NCBI RefSeq assembly: GCF_018829635.1
Contig: NZ_JAHKKG010000003.1
Span: 726,934 to 790,933, forward strand
Origin: Paractinoplanes bogorensis
GTDB lineage: Bacteria; Actinomycetota; Actinomycetes; Mycobacteriales; Micromonosporaceae
DNA: 64,000 nucleotides
Direction: 5' to 3'
The notes under the pieces were generated by a model. That model searched no databases. It saw only the letters and a program-made list of their open reading frames with translations, and was not told the origin of the DNA. This document shows, one piece after another, positions 24,984 through 33,588 of this stretch (position 1 is its first letter; every line of letters begins with the position of its first letter). A program made the position numbers and the translations under genes.

Positions 24984-26312
24984 CCTGGTGGGCTTGGTTT
25001 CCGGTGGCGCGCTCGCCCCGACGTCCTTGACGAACACGATGCCGTCGACCCGGTCCAGCCCGGCCGGGTCGAACGGCGCATAGCCGAACCAGGGCGAGAC
25101 CCGGGCCGTCATGGGCCGCCCGGCGAGCTCGGCCGGATCCACGACGTCCACCGGGGCGGCGCTGTTCGGCTCTGTGTTCTTGTTCGCCAGGGCGGCGCTG
25201 TTCGGCTCTGCGTTGCTGTTCGCCGGGGCGGCGCTGTTCGGCTCTGCGTTGCTGTTCGCCGGGGCGGCGCTGTTCGGCTCCGCGTTCCTGTTCGACGGGC
25301 TGGCGCTGTACGGCTCTTTGTTCTTGTTCTTGTTCGCCGGGCCGGCGTAGAGGATCCCCTCCAGCGTGTCCGGCGGCGGCGCCTCCACCCCCTGGTGGCG
25401 GATCGTGCCGAGCGCGATGGCGAAAAATCCGTAGTCGTCACCGAGCTGCGCGTCGACCAACGCCCCGGCACCCCACCAGTGCAGCAGCGGCCCGCCCATC
25501 CGCATCGAACTGCGCGTCCGCTGCAGGTGGCTGTTGTGCGCGAAGACCAGCGTCCGCCCGCGCAGGGCGAGCAGGTTGGCCGCCATCATCGAATCCCGCA
25601 CCCCGAGCAGCCGGGTCAGGCGGGCACTCGTCGAGTCGGCCATCCAATGGTGGTAACGCAGCAACCCGGTGGCCGTGCGCCCGTACAGGCGGGCCGTTTC
25701 GCTCGGGAACTCCGGCGTGTGCTCATCGAGCAACGCCACCAGATCGTCGGCGATCAGCCGCAACTCGACCGCCTCGGGCGTGCGCCCCACCGACCGTGAC
25801 GGGTCCATCATCGCCGCCGGTTCCGGCCAGCGCCCGTCGTCGCCGATCAGCCGGTCGAGCGTCTCGGCCGAGCAGGGGAGCAGGCTCGGATCGATCCGCT
25901 CCGCGAGGTACCGATGCAGGCCGGTCAGGGCCTCCCGCGGGCTGGCCCCGCCGCTGATCTCCAGCGGCCCGTCGAACCCCGCGAACCGCACCCTGTCCGC
26001 GCCCGGCCGCCCCTCGTTGTGCGCGCGCATCCACCGCACGAGCTCCCGATTCCCCTCGAACGCCCCCCACTCATGACTGAAGCCGCTCGCCATGACCGCG
26101 TCCAGCGATCCGTCGCCGCCCCCGATGAAGTCGTCGACGATCAGTCCGCGCAGGCAGTCGCTCTCGAGCGCGATCGTCCGGTAGCCGTGCTCCTCGACCA
26201 GTTGCCGGAACAACCTGTTCCGCAGCCGCAGCAGATCATCCTCACCGTGAGTGGGTTCCCCGAGCGCCAGCATGCGCGGCAGGGCCGGCCGGAGCCTCCG
26301 AATGTCATCCAT
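24975..26312 (-). CDS. erythromycin esterase-like enzyme with internal repeat expansion
   Basis: A 445-residue protein of the Ere/succinoglycan-biosynthesis family. The active-site elements are LALGEPTHGEDDLLRLRN (about 15-32), IALESDCLRG and FAHNSHLQRTR, whose His and Glu activate water in the family. Residues about 326-386 are a low-complexity insert of 12-residue units (NAEPNSAAPANS) encoded by a 36-bp minisatellite, after which the family C-terminus (RVSPWFGYAPFDPAGLDRVDGIVF, read in two parts) resumes. I chose the ATG at 26312, 5 bp from GAGG; an ATG at 26315 is possible. It is divergent from the MerR regulator. Macrolide hydrolysis is plausible but not proven. Confidence 0.87.
   Translation of the reverse strand: MDDIRRLRPALPRMLALGEPTHGEDDLLRLRNRLFRQLVEEHGYRTIALESDCLRGLIVDDFIGGGDGSLDAVMASGFSHEWGAFEGNRELVRWMRAHNEGRPGADRVRFAGFDGPLEISGGASPREALTGLHRYLAERIDPSLLPCSAETLDRLIGDDGRWPEPAAMMDPSRSVGRTPEAVELRLIADDLVALLDEHTPEFPSETARLYGRTATGLLRYHHWMADSTSARLTRLLGVRDSMMAANLLALRGRTLVFAHNSHLQRTRSSMRMGGPLLHWWGAGALVDAQLGDDYGFFAIALGTIRHQGVEAPPPDTLEGILYAGPANKNKNKEPYSASPSNRNAEPNSAAPANSNAEPNSAAPANSNAEPNSAALANKNTEPNSAAPVDVVDPAELAGRPMTARVSPWFGYAPFDPAGLDRVDGIVFVKDVGASAPPETKPTRSA
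25154..25333. repeat. 36-bp minisatellite inside the erythromycin esterase-like gene
   Basis: About five 36-bp units beginning GGGCGGCGCTGTTCGGCTCT at 25154, 25190, 25226 and 25262, with a diverged one at 25298. On the coding strand each encodes 12 residues rich in Asn, Ala, Pro and Ser. The period is a multiple of three, so unit gain or loss keeps the frame. Confidence 0.92.
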
Positions 26313-26332
26313 CATTGCCTCAACAGTATCGT

Positions 26333-26347
26333 TTAACCAACGGTTGA
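26333..26347. promoter_or_regulatory. candidate MerR operator
   Basis: TTAACCAACGGTTGA is an inverted repeat (one mismatch) in the 64-bp gap between the esterase-like gene and the MerR gene, close to the start of the former. Confidence 0.4.
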
Positions 26348-26376
26348 GACTTTTCCGCACACTCAGCAGGATTCGG

Positions 26377-27081
26377 ATGCCAAACCTTCAAAGACCGGTG
26401 GACCTGGCCCGAGCCCACGGCCTGTCCACGCAGGCGATCCGCAACTACGAGGCGGCCGGCATCCTGCCGCCGGCCGAGCGTTCCCCGTACGGCTACCGCG
26501 CCTACACACCGCACCACGCCCTGGCGTTGGACGCGTTCCTGGCCCTGATACCCGGTCATGGCCACCGCACCGCCGCCGCGATCCTGCAGGCCGTCAACCG
26601 CAACGCCACCGCAGACGCCCTCCGCCTGATCGACGAGAGCCACGCCCAGCTGCTGAACGACCGCCGCACCCTGCTGGCGGTAGAGGCCGCGGTAACCGAC
26701 CTTTCCCCCGTACGCCCCGAGCGCGCCCCCACCTTCATCGGTCCACTGTCGAGCCGCCTGGGAATCCGCCCCGCCACGCTGCGCAAATGGGAACGCGCCG
26801 GCATCGTGGCTCCGTCGCGCGACCCGCAGACCGGCTACCGCGTCTACACCCCCGACGACATCCGAGACGCACAGCTGGCCCACCAGCTACGCCGCGGCGG
26901 CTACCGCCTGGACCAGATCTCCCCGGTGATCGCCCAGATCCGCACCGCCGGCGGCTTGGCCCCACTCGAGTCGATGCTGCACGACTGGCACACCCGGTTA
27001 ACCGCCCGAAGCCGAGCCATGCTCCATGGCGCAGCCGCCCTGAACACCTACTTGCTCGCCTCCACCACAAACGAGCAGTAG
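26377..27081 (+). CDS. MerR-family regulator with two HTH domains
   Basis: A 234-residue regulator with two MerR-like winged-helix units. The first (about 3-70) reads LARAHGLSTQAIRNYEAAGI then YGYRAYTPHHALAL. The second (about 125-195) reads LSSRLGIRPATLRKWERAGI then TGYRVYTPDDIRDAQL. A classic MerR has only one such unit followed by a dimerisation helix, so this is a tandem arrangement seen in some actinobacterial MerR proteins. The ATG at 26377 has AGGA 6 bp upstream. It is divergent from the erythromycin-esterase-like gene, which it probably controls in response to a drug. Confidence 0.9.
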   Translation: MPNLQRPVDLARAHGLSTQAIRNYEAAGILPPAERSPYGYRAYTPHHALALDAFLALIPGHGHRTAAAILQAVNRNATADALRLIDESHAQLLNDRRTLLAVEAAVTDLSPVRPERAPTFIGPLSSRLGIRPATLRKWERAGIVAPSRDPQTGYRVYTPDDIRDAQLAHQLRRGGYRLDQISPVIAQIRTAGGLAPLESMLHDWHTRLTARSRAMLHGAAALNTYLLASTTNEQ

Positions 27082-27348
27082 CGGGAGCGCGCCAAGAGCG
27101 AAGACATGGTGAAGTTCCACCGCGAGGTTTCAAATCTTCTCCTATAGCAGCCCTGAGAACGGGCGACCGACCAGGACGTCGCGGTCAGTTGCCCGCGGGC
27201 TCTTCTGCCGGAACTCGATCATATTTCGCCCTTAGCCCTTTGATCGAAAATGGCTCCGAAAAAGTCAGACTGAACCGAATGCAATAAACGGGCGTCTGCG
27301 TTGATAGCAAGGCCGCAAACGGCGGCTTCGTTCAAGGGAGGGACGCCA
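27082..27348. other. A/T-richer intergenic region upstream of the RTX-like gene
   Basis: A 267-bp gap with clearly lower G+C than its neighbours, including the A/T-rich stretch TTTGATCGAAAATGGCTCC near 27239-27257. It contains the promoter of the next gene, though I cannot place its -35 and -10 boxes with confidence. No coding potential is seen. Confidence 0.5.
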
Positions 27349-28044
27349 GTGAGGCGTCATCTGTTAGCAACCGTCATGGTCAGCGTGGCAACAGCTGGGG
27401 CTCTGATCGGAAACGCCGGCATGGCGAACGCGGCGCCTGCTCCTGTGCACTGCTATGGGCTGGTGGCAACGATCGTCCGCACGACACCCAGTTCGGTGCC
27501 CATCTACGGCACCGAACGAAACGACGTCATCGTCGGATCGTCGGGCAATGACACGATCTACGGAGGCGGCGGAGACGACACGATCTGCGGACATGAAGGG
27601 GTTGATGTGATCCGCGGGGGCGCCGGGGATGACCACATCGCGGGTAACGACGGCAATGACTACATCTACGGTGAAAACGGCAACGACTCACTGCGTGGCT
27701 TCTACGGCAACGACCACATCTACGGCGGGAACGGCGTCGACAACATTGCCGGTGGTGACCACAACAACAACTCCATGAACTGGGGAGACGACTGGCTGTA
27801 CGGTGACGATGGCGCTGATGGCCTAGAAGGCAGCGCAGGCAACGACCACCTGTTCGCCGGGACGAATTCCGGTATCGGAGACGCGCTTTGGGCGGGTAAA
27901 GGCAACGATTACCTGTCGGGAATCAATGGGCAGCCCAATGATGCGCTGCTCGGACAAGAAGGCTACGACACATGCGTTGGCGATCAAGGGGATCACATTC
28001 TGACCAGCGGCGATCCTCATTTCACATGTGAGGTCCTGCAGTAG
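27349..28044 (+). CDS. secreted RTX/haemolysin-type calcium-binding repeat protein
   Basis: A 231-residue exported protein. The signal peptide is about residues 1-32 (ending GNAGMANAA). It is followed by at least six nonapeptide-like repeats of the form GGxGxDxhx, for example GNDTIYGGGGDD, GGAGDDHIAGNDGND, YGENGNDSLRG and YGGNGVDNIAGG, which bind Ca2+ and fold as a beta-roll. Two Cys pairs are near the ends. There is no catalytic domain. The GTG at 27349 has GGGAGGGA 7 bp upstream. Base and codon use is less G/C-rich than in neighbouring genes, which suggests acquisition by transfer. Its role is probably surface or matrix binding. Confidence 0.9.
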   Translation: MRRHLLATVMVSVATAGALIGNAGMANAAPAPVHCYGLVATIVRTTPSSVPIYGTERNDVIVGSSGNDTIYGGGGDDTICGHEGVDVIRGGAGDDHIAGNDGNDYIYGENGNDSLRGFYGNDHIYGGNGVDNIAGGDHNNNSMNWGDDWLYGDDGADGLEGSAGNDHLFAGTNSGIGDALWAGKGNDYLSGINGQPNDALLGQEGYDTCVGDQGDHILTSGDPHFTCEVLQ

Positions 28045-28071
28045 TGCCGGAGGATCACTGAGAGATTGTTG

Positions 28072-28099
28072 TGCTGGGACAAACCCGTTTTGCCCAGCA
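28072..28099 (+). terminator. hairpin after the RTX-like gene
   Basis: TGCTGGG (28072-28078) pairs with CCCAGCA (28093-28099), and the inner CAAA/TTTTG extends the stem. It lies 27 bp after the stop codon. The rest of 28100-28262 shows no convincing gene. Confidence 0.55.
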
Positions 28100-28262
28100 T
28101 GATGATCGTTCGTGACGGCCTTTCTCTGCAAGGCGCTCACTCAGGTGGCCGACGCCGCGTCCTGGGCAGTGGCGACCCGATGACGGTCGAGCGCGCAGCG
28201 ATGAGTCGACGCGCCATCGGGTGGTCGGTGAATGGGATAGACGCGGTACCGTAACGCGCTGG

Positions 28263-28658
28263 TCAGGGGGTGCGGTCGCGCTCCGCGTCGCGGTGTTCGC
28301 GTTCGTCGGCCGGCTGCTCGGGATACTCCTCGCCGTCCACCGGCATGTCGGTGGCGGCGACGGGCAGCAGCGGCAGATCGGCCTCGGCCGAGAGCGGCGC
28401 AGGCGGCGACGGAAGCCGCCCCGGCCGGCCGGGTGACATCGGGCGCCGGCGGCGCAGGCGGGGCCAGCGCTTGCCGAGCAGCAGGTAGACCGCGTAGAAC
28501 ACCGCCGCCACCGCGATCAGCAGGCCCCGCCAGCCCTCGTGGATCACCAGCGGGGGAGCGGTCGAGATCAGGGCCATCGCCAGGACCAGGCGATGCGTGG
28601 GCAGCCGCCCGGGACCACCGCCCGGGCGCCCCGTCGCTGATCTCGTCCCGTTGCCCAC
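28263..28658 (-). CDS. hypothetical small membrane protein
   Basis: A 131-residue protein with two likely transmembrane helices between about residues 22 and 62 (LVLAMALISTAPPLVIHEG and LLIAVAAVFYAVYLLLG), then a basic patch LRRRRP and a long hydrophilic, Pro/Glu/Asp-rich tail. Codon bias supports a real gene. The GTG at 28658 lacks an obvious ribosome-binding site and a start nearer the first helix is possible. I do not recognise the family. Confidence 0.6.
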   Translation of the reverse strand: MGNGTRSATGRPGGGPGRLPTHRLVLAMALISTAPPLVIHEGWRGLLIAVAAVFYAVYLLLGKRWPRLRRRRPMSPGRPGRLPSPPAPLSAEADLPLLPVAATDMPVDGEEYPEQPADEREHRDAERDRTP

Positions 28659-28847
28659 CGACGCCAGGTTAGACCCCGCCGCCCGGGACTCGGGTCATCC
28701 CCTCCAACCGCCGGCCCCGGAAGGCCGGTGCACGACCCCGACCCGCGCGGCCGGAGAGCCGTCGCGCACCCCGACCGCACGTGGGCGAAGGCCTGTCCGT
28801 CCGCGAGGAGAACGGCTGCACGTCGACGACCGGACTCCGCCGGAAGG

Positions 28848-29810
28848 TCAGCTCGCGACCGGCGCCCGGGCCGCGCGCTGCCGGCGCCACGCCAGGGTGA
28901 GCAGCGCTACCGTGACCACGCTGATCGCGATGTCGGAGATCAGGCCCAGTTCGGCCGACGTGGCCTCGTAGGTCGGCACGACGTAGGCCGAGGCGGCCGC
29001 CACCACCAGCCCGGACCCCCACGCGGCCAGCACGTGCCGCTGACCCCAGCCGGCCCGCCGCGACCACCGCACGATCAAGGCCACGACCACCGCGACCACC
29101 CCCGCCGACAGGGCCACCCCGCCCCACCCGGGCACCAGCCCGTTGACCACGTGCGGCACCGCCACGACCAGCGCGACCAACCCCGGATGGGGAACCCGGG
29201 CGTCGGAGGGCACGGTGACCCGGGCTCGGCGGGTCAGCGCCAGCCCGATCAGCGCGAGCACCACCAGCAGGGTGAAGCCGACCTGCACCGGCGAGGCGAA
29301 GAAGTGCTCGTCGCCGTAGACGTCGCGGAAGATGAGCAGGCTGCCCAGCACGTAGAACACCGCGACCGCGGCCAGCCCCCGCCGGCCCAGCCAAGGGCCC
29401 GACGACGTGGTGCAGGATTCGACGATGGCGATCGGGGCGCAGATGCTCAGCGCGATGTGCCCACCCACGTACGCGAAAGCCTGTTGCCCGCTGAAGGACA
29501 GGCCCGGAATCCAGGTGTCGCGGGCGGCCGCAGCGTCCGCGGCGAACGACGTGCGGTCGAGGAACGACGGGTTGAACAGGGACTGGTCGACCAGGCCGGC
29601 CTGCACGAAGCCGAACGCGGCGGCCATCAGCACGATCGCCGGCCACCCGCCGCCGGTGCGGCGGGCCACTTCGCGGATCAGCACGGCCGCGCCGCCGTAC
29701 TGGCCGGCCAGGATGATGATCACGAAGGGCCAGGCCGTGACCGGGAAGCCGCCCCAGACGCACTCTGCGGTCCACGGCGCGAGCGCCAGCAGGGCCAGAA
29801 CACTTGTCAT
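28848..29810 (-). CDS. hypothetical multi-pass membrane protein
   Basis: A 320-residue protein with about nine transmembrane segments. It begins MTSVLALLALAPWTAE and contains loops such as LIREVARRTGGGWP, VDQSLFNPSFLDRTSF and FRDVYGDEHFFASP. There is no soluble domain or recognisable transport signature. It is divergent from the GlxA-type regulator gene (91-bp gap), which may control it. The 188 bp between this gene and the next (28660-28847) hold no gene that I can support. Confidence 0.75.
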   Translation of the reverse strand: MTSVLALLALAPWTAECVWGGFPVTAWPFVIIILAGQYGGAAVLIREVARRTGGGWPAIVLMAAAFGFVQAGLVDQSLFNPSFLDRTSFAADAAAARDTWIPGLSFSGQQAFAYVGGHIALSICAPIAIVESCTTSSGPWLGRRGLAAVAVFYVLGSLLIFRDVYGDEHFFASPVQVGFTLLVVLALIGLALTRRARVTVPSDARVPHPGLVALVVAVPHVVNGLVPGWGGVALSAGVVAVVVALIVRWSRRAGWGQRHVLAAWGSGLVVAAASAYVVPTYEATSAELGLISDIAISVVTVALLTLAWRRQRAARAPVAS

Positions 29811-29901
29811 GCCCCTAACCTGGCGAAGCCAGCCGGATGCCCGTAACGGCCGAAGGTAGCGAGGGAGAAGACCAAAGACGACGCGCGTCTACCCTGGTGT
29901 C

Positions 29902-30852
29902 GTGCCGACCGAACGCCTCCACCGCGTCGCCGTCCTGGTGCTCGAGGGGGCCAAGCCGCTCGACGTGGGCATCCCGGCCCAGGTCTTCACGACCCGGGCG
30001 AGCATGCCGTACGAGGTCAGGGTGTGCGGCCCGGCGCCGGGGCTGGTCACCGGCGGCGACGGCCTGTCCTACCACGTGGCCGACGGGCTGGACGCGCTCG
30101 CGTGGGCCGACATCGTGTTCATCCCGGGTTACCGTTTCCCCGATCGGGAGGACCCGCCGGCCGCCGTCGTCGAGGCGCTGCGCGACGCGCAGGCCCGGAA
30201 GACCCGGCTCGCGGCGATCTCCACCGGTGCGTTCGCGCTGGCCGCGACCGGTCTGCTCGACGGCAAGCGGGCGACCACCCACTGGCACTACACCCGCCGG
30301 CTCGCCCTCAAGCATCCGCGGGTGCAGGTCGACGAAAATGTGCTGTTCGTCGACGAGGGCAGTGTGCTGACCTCGGCCGGCGCCGCGTCGGGCATCGACC
30401 TGTGCCTGCACATCCTGCGCGGTGACGTCGGGGTGGCCGCGTCCAATCACGCCGCCCGCCGGCTCGTCGCGGCGCCCTACCGCAGCGGTGGCCAGGCCCA
30501 GTATGTGCCGCACAGCGTGCCCGAGCCGCTCGGTTCGCGTTTCGCGGCGACCCGCGAGTGGGCCCTGCACCGGCTGGCCAAGCCGCTCACGCTGGAGATC
30601 CTGGCCCGGCACGCGTCGGTTTCGCCCCGTACGTTTTCCCGCCGCTTCGCCGAGGAGACCGGCTTCACGCCGATGCAGTGGGTGATGCGCGCCCGCATCG
30701 ACCAGGCGCGCGAGCTTCTCGAGTTGTCCGAGCTCCCGATCGAGCAGATCGCGGCCCGCACCGGCCTCGGCACGGGAGCGAACCTGCGCCTGCATTTCCA
30801 GCGGATCCTGGGCACGACCCCGAGCCAGTACCGCCGTACGTTCGTGGCGTGA
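29902..30852 (+). CDS. GlxA-type regulator: DJ-1/PfpI-like domain plus AraC HTH
   Basis: A 316-residue regulator. Residues about 7-175 form the class I glutamine-amidotransferase/DJ-1 fold (VAVLVLEGAKPLDVGIPAQVF in two parts, ISTGAFALAATGLLDGKRATTHW in two parts). Residues about 215-312 form an AraC domain (LTLEILARHASVSPRTFSRRF; LPIEQIAARTGLGTGANLRLHF). At the nucleophile-elbow position, where many relatives have C-T-G, this protein reads S-T-G, so no catalytic Cys is present and a ligand-sensing role is likely. GTG start. It lies 63 bp before the GAPDH gene. Confidence 0.93.
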   Translation: MPTERLHRVAVLVLEGAKPLDVGIPAQVFTTRASMPYEVRVCGPAPGLVTGGDGLSYHVADGLDALAWADIVFIPGYRFPDREDPPAAVVEALRDAQARKTRLAAISTGAFALAATGLLDGKRATTHWHYTRRLALKHPRVQVDENVLFVDEGSVLTSAGAASGIDLCLHILRGDVGVAASNHAARRLVAAPYRSGGQAQYVPHSVPEPLGSRFAATREWALHRLAKPLTLEILARHASVSPRTFSRRFAEETGFTPMQWVMRARIDQARELLELSELPIEQIAARTGLGTGANLRLHFQRILGTTPSQYRRTFVA

Positions 30853-30915
30853 TCCTTGCGAACGGTGGCGCGGCGGCCACTGTTCGGTCCGTACGACGAA
30901 AAGCAGAGTTGAGGC

Positions 30916-31911
30916 ATGACTCGCATCGCCATCAACGGATTCGGCCGCATCGGACGTAACGTGCTGCGCGCTCTGCTCGAGCGGGACAGCAAGCTGGAGG
31001 TCGTGGCGGTCAACGACCTGACCGAACCGGCCGCGCTGGCCCGGCTGCTCGCCTTCGACACCACCTCGGGGCGTCTGGGCCGGCCGGTCACGGCCACCGC
31101 GGACGCGCTGGTCGTCGACGGGCGGACGATCAAGGTGCTGGCCGAGAGGGACCCGGCTGCGCTGCCCTGGGCGGAGCTCGGCGTCGACCTGGTGCTCGAG
31201 GCGACCGGCCGCTTCACCAGCGCCGAGGCGGCCCGCGCGCATCTGACCGCCGGCGCCCGCAAGGTGCTGGTCGGCGCGCCCTCGGCCGGCGCCGACGTCA
31301 CGCTGGCCTTCGGCGTCAACAATTCCGCGTACGACCCGGCCGCGCACACGATCGTCTCGAACGCCTCGTGCACGACCAACGCGCTCGCCCCACTGGCTCA
31401 GGTGCTGGACGACCTGGCCGGCATCGACCACGGCTTCATGACCACGGTCCACGCCTACACGCAGGAGCAGAACCTGCAGGACGGCCCGCACCGCGACCCG
31501 CGCCGGGCCCGGGCCGCCGCGGTCAACATCGTGCCCACCACGACCGGCGCCGCCAAGGCCATCGGGCTGGTGCTGCCCCGCCTGGAGGGCAAGCTCTCGG
31601 GCGACTCGATCCGCGTCCCGGTCCCGGTCGGCTCGATCGTCGAGCTCAACACGGTCGTCGCCCGCGACGTCACCCGCGACGAGGTTCTCGAGGCCTACCG
31701 GACCGCGGCCGACGGCGCACTCCACGGCATCCTCGAATACTCCGAGGACGCCCTGGTGTCGTCCGACATTGTCGGCAACCCGGCCTCGTCCATCTTCGAC
31801 TCGGCCCTGACCCGGGTCGACGGCCGGCACATCAAGGTGGTCGCCTGGTACGACAACGAGTGGGGCTTCTCGAACCGGGTCATCGACACCCTCGAGCTGC
31901 TGGCCGAGTGA
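30916..31911 (+). CDS. gap: glyceraldehyde-3-phosphate dehydrogenase, type I
   Basis: A 331-residue GAPDH that catalyses NAD+-dependent phosphorylation of glyceraldehyde 3-phosphate. Visible are the NAD-binding INGFGRIGRN, the active site SNASCTTN with Cys152, the catalytic His in TTVHAYTQEQ, the substrate-loop TGAAKAIG and the C-terminal WYDNEWGFSNR. The length is normal. No other glycolytic genes are adjacent (actinobacterial gap is often followed by pgk and tpiA), so this may be a second, accessory isozyme. Its stop codon directly abuts the stop of the convergent sigma factor gene. Confidence 0.97.
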   Translation: MTRIAINGFGRIGRNVLRALLERDSKLEVVAVNDLTEPAALARLLAFDTTSGRLGRPVTATADALVVDGRTIKVLAERDPAALPWAELGVDLVLEATGRFTSAEAARAHLTAGARKVLVGAPSAGADVTLAFGVNNSAYDPAAHTIVSNASCTTNALAPLAQVLDDLAGIDHGFMTTVHAYTQEQNLQDGPHRDPRRARAAAVNIVPTTTGAAKAIGLVLPRLEGKLSGDSIRVPVPVGSIVELNTVVARDVTRDEVLEAYRTAADGALHGILEYSEDALVSSDIVGNPASSIFDSALTRVDGRHIKVVAWYDNEWGFSNRVIDTLELLAE

Positions 31912-33147
31912 TCAGTCGGACACCTCGGCCAGCCGCTGGAGGAGGAACGCGCGCTCGACGGCATTGTCGGTGAGGGCCAGGGCTTCCTCGTACGCCGTCC
32001 GAGCCTCCGGCCACCGCCCGAGCCGGCGCAGGAAGTCGGCCCGGGCGGCGCTGAGATATCCGTACGTGGCCAGGCCGGGCTCGGCCAGCAGCGGCGCCAG
32101 AGCGTCGAGCCCGGCTTCCGGCCCGTCCCGCAGCCCGACCGCGACCGCCCGGTTGAGCGAGACCACGGGGGAGGGCCACTGCCGGAGCAGGACGTCGTAG
32201 ACGCTCACGATCTCGGCCCAGTCGGTCTCCTCCCACGACGGCGCCTCGGCGTGCAGTGCGGCGATCGCGGCCTGCAACGCATACCGGGTGGGCGGCCGGC
32301 GCCGCAATGACTCGGTCAGCAACGCCTGCCCCTCGGCGATGAGCGGCCGGTCCCACCGCGAGCGGTCCTGCTCGGACAGCAACAGCAGGCGGCCGTCGGC
32401 GGCCAGCCGGGTCTCCTGGCGGGCCGCGTTGAGCAGCAACAGCGACAGCAGCGCCATGATCTCGGCGTCGGCCGGCATGAGCAGGTGCAGCATCCGGGCC
32501 AGCCGGATCGCGCTGCCGGTCAGGTCGCGGCGTACCAGATCGTCGCCGATCGGGGCGGTGTGCCCGGTCGTGAAGATCAGATGGACCACCTCGAGTACGG
32601 CGCTGACCCGTTCCCCGAGCTGATCCGGGCCCGGCACCCGGTACGGGATCCGGGCCGCGGCGATCTTCTTCTTGGCCCGCGTGATCCGGGCCGCCATCGT
32701 GGCCGGCGTGACCAGGAAGGCCCGGGCCACCTCGGGCGTGGACAGTCCGCAGACCAGCCGCAGGGTCAGTGCCACCTGCGCCTCGGCCGACAGCGCGGGG
32801 TGGCTGCAGGTGAAGATCAGCCGGAGCCGGTCGTCGTTCAGCGCGTCCTCGGGGCCGGGCGCCGCCTCGTCGGCGACCAGCAGCGGCATCTTGCGGCGGA
32901 ACACCGACTCTCGGCGCAGCACGTCCCGGGCCCGGTTGCGGGCGATGGTGGTGAGCCAGGCTCCGGGCCGCTCCGGGATGCCGCTCTCCACCCAAGAGAC
33001 AAGGGCTTGCGCGTACGCCTCCTGGGCGCACTCCTCGGCCAGATCGAGATCCCGCGTCAGCTGCGCGGTGGTGCTGAGCACCTGAGCCCAGTCGCGGCGA
33101 TGGGCCTCGGCCACCGCCGCGACGACGTCCTCCGCGGTACCTTTCAC
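31912..33147 (-). CDS. ECF RNA polymerase sigma factor, ECF42 group (second copy)
   Basis: A 411-residue sigma factor with sigma2 (AEECAQEAYAQALVSW, RPGAWLTTIARNRARDVLRR), sigma4 (GLSTPEVARAFLVTPATMAARITRAKKKI in two parts) and the long helical C-terminal extension with SEQDRSRWDRPLIAEG, shared almost word for word with the copy at 14.6 kb. The GTG at 33147 overlaps the DGPF stop by 4 bp (GTGA). It differs from the first copy enough to recognise a related but perhaps distinct promoter. Confidence 0.95.
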   Translation of the reverse strand: MKGTAEDVVAAVAEAHRRDWAQVLSTTAQLTRDLDLAEECAQEAYAQALVSWVESGIPERPGAWLTTIARNRARDVLRRESVFRRKMPLLVADEAAPGPEDALNDDRLRLIFTCSHPALSAEAQVALTLRLVCGLSTPEVARAFLVTPATMAARITRAKKKIAAARIPYRVPGPDQLGERVSAVLEVVHLIFTTGHTAPIGDDLVRRDLTGSAIRLARMLHLLMPADAEIMALLSLLLLNAARQETRLAADGRLLLLSEQDRSRWDRPLIAEGQALLTESLRRRPPTRYALQAAIAALHAEAPSWEETDWAEIVSVYDVLLRQWPSPVVSLNRAVAVGLRDGPEAGLDALAPLLAEPGLATYGYLSAARADFLRRLGRWPEARTAYEEALALTDNAVERAFLLQRLAEVSD

Positions 33148-33500
33148 CCGCGGTCGACGACCGGGCGGATCTCGATGCCGCTGTGCGTGTAGTTCAGCTC
33201 GGGCAGCAGCCGGGCCAGGGCCAGCACCTCGTCCAGGTCGGCCGCTTCGAGCAGGTAGTAGCCGCCGAGCCCCTCCTTGGTCTCGAGGAACGGCCCGTCC
33301 GTGGTGTGGATCTGGCCCACGGCGTCCGCCCGCAACGAGGTGGCCGTCGGGGCGTTCTCGAGCTGCCGGCCGTCGAGGACCCGGGATCCGGCCTCGGCCC
33401 AGAAGGCCGCGTGCCCGGCGTCGTGCGCCTTCCACTGCTCGGCGGTCATCGCGTCCCACTGCTGGGCGTCGCCGTAGATGAGGATCATGTACTTCGCCAT
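33144..33500 (-). CDS. DGPF/YCII-domain protein (second copy)
   Basis: A 118-residue protein beginning MAKYMILIYGD with the signature TTDGPFLETKEGLGGYYLLEA in two parts. It starts at an ATG preceded by GAGGGG and overlaps the sigma gene by 4 bp. Length and motif fit the DGPF partners of ECF42 sigma factors. It is probably the first gene of a two-gene operon transcribed from the candidate ECF promoter at 33551-33578. This copy has no PNPOx-like gene in front. Confidence 0.93.
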   Translation of the reverse strand: MAKYMILIYGDAQQWDAMTAEQWKAHDAGHAAFWAEAGSRVLDGRQLENAPTATSLRADAVGQIHTTDGPFLETKEGLGGYYLLEAADLDEVLALARLLPELNYTHSGIEIRPVVDRG

Positions 33501-33550
33501 GTCGCCAACCCCTCGGGTGCGGGCCCCTCTGACCGGGGCCTTCACCCTAC

Positions 33551-33578
33551 GACGAGCGGGCCGGGCCGCCGATCGACA
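33551..33578 (-). promoter_or_regulatory. candidate ECF42-type promoter of the second DGPF-sigma operon
   Basis: On the minus strand TGTCGA (33578-33573) and CGTC (33554-33551) are 18 bp apart, about 50 bp before the DGPF start. The elements match those at 13650-13676, though the spacer is 1 bp longer. Confidence 0.5.
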
Positions 33579-33588
33579 ACCGGCCGGC

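Noticed and set aside
28066..28254. 62-codon plus-strand frame after the RTX-like gene
   Set aside because: It starts inside the terminator-like hairpin, has no ribosome-binding site and poor codon bias.
28669..29846. Long frames on both strands overlapping the membrane protein at 28848-29810
   Set aside because: They encode Arg/Gly/Ala-rich strings with no domain, while the chosen frame has ordered membrane helices and a stop/start layout that fits.
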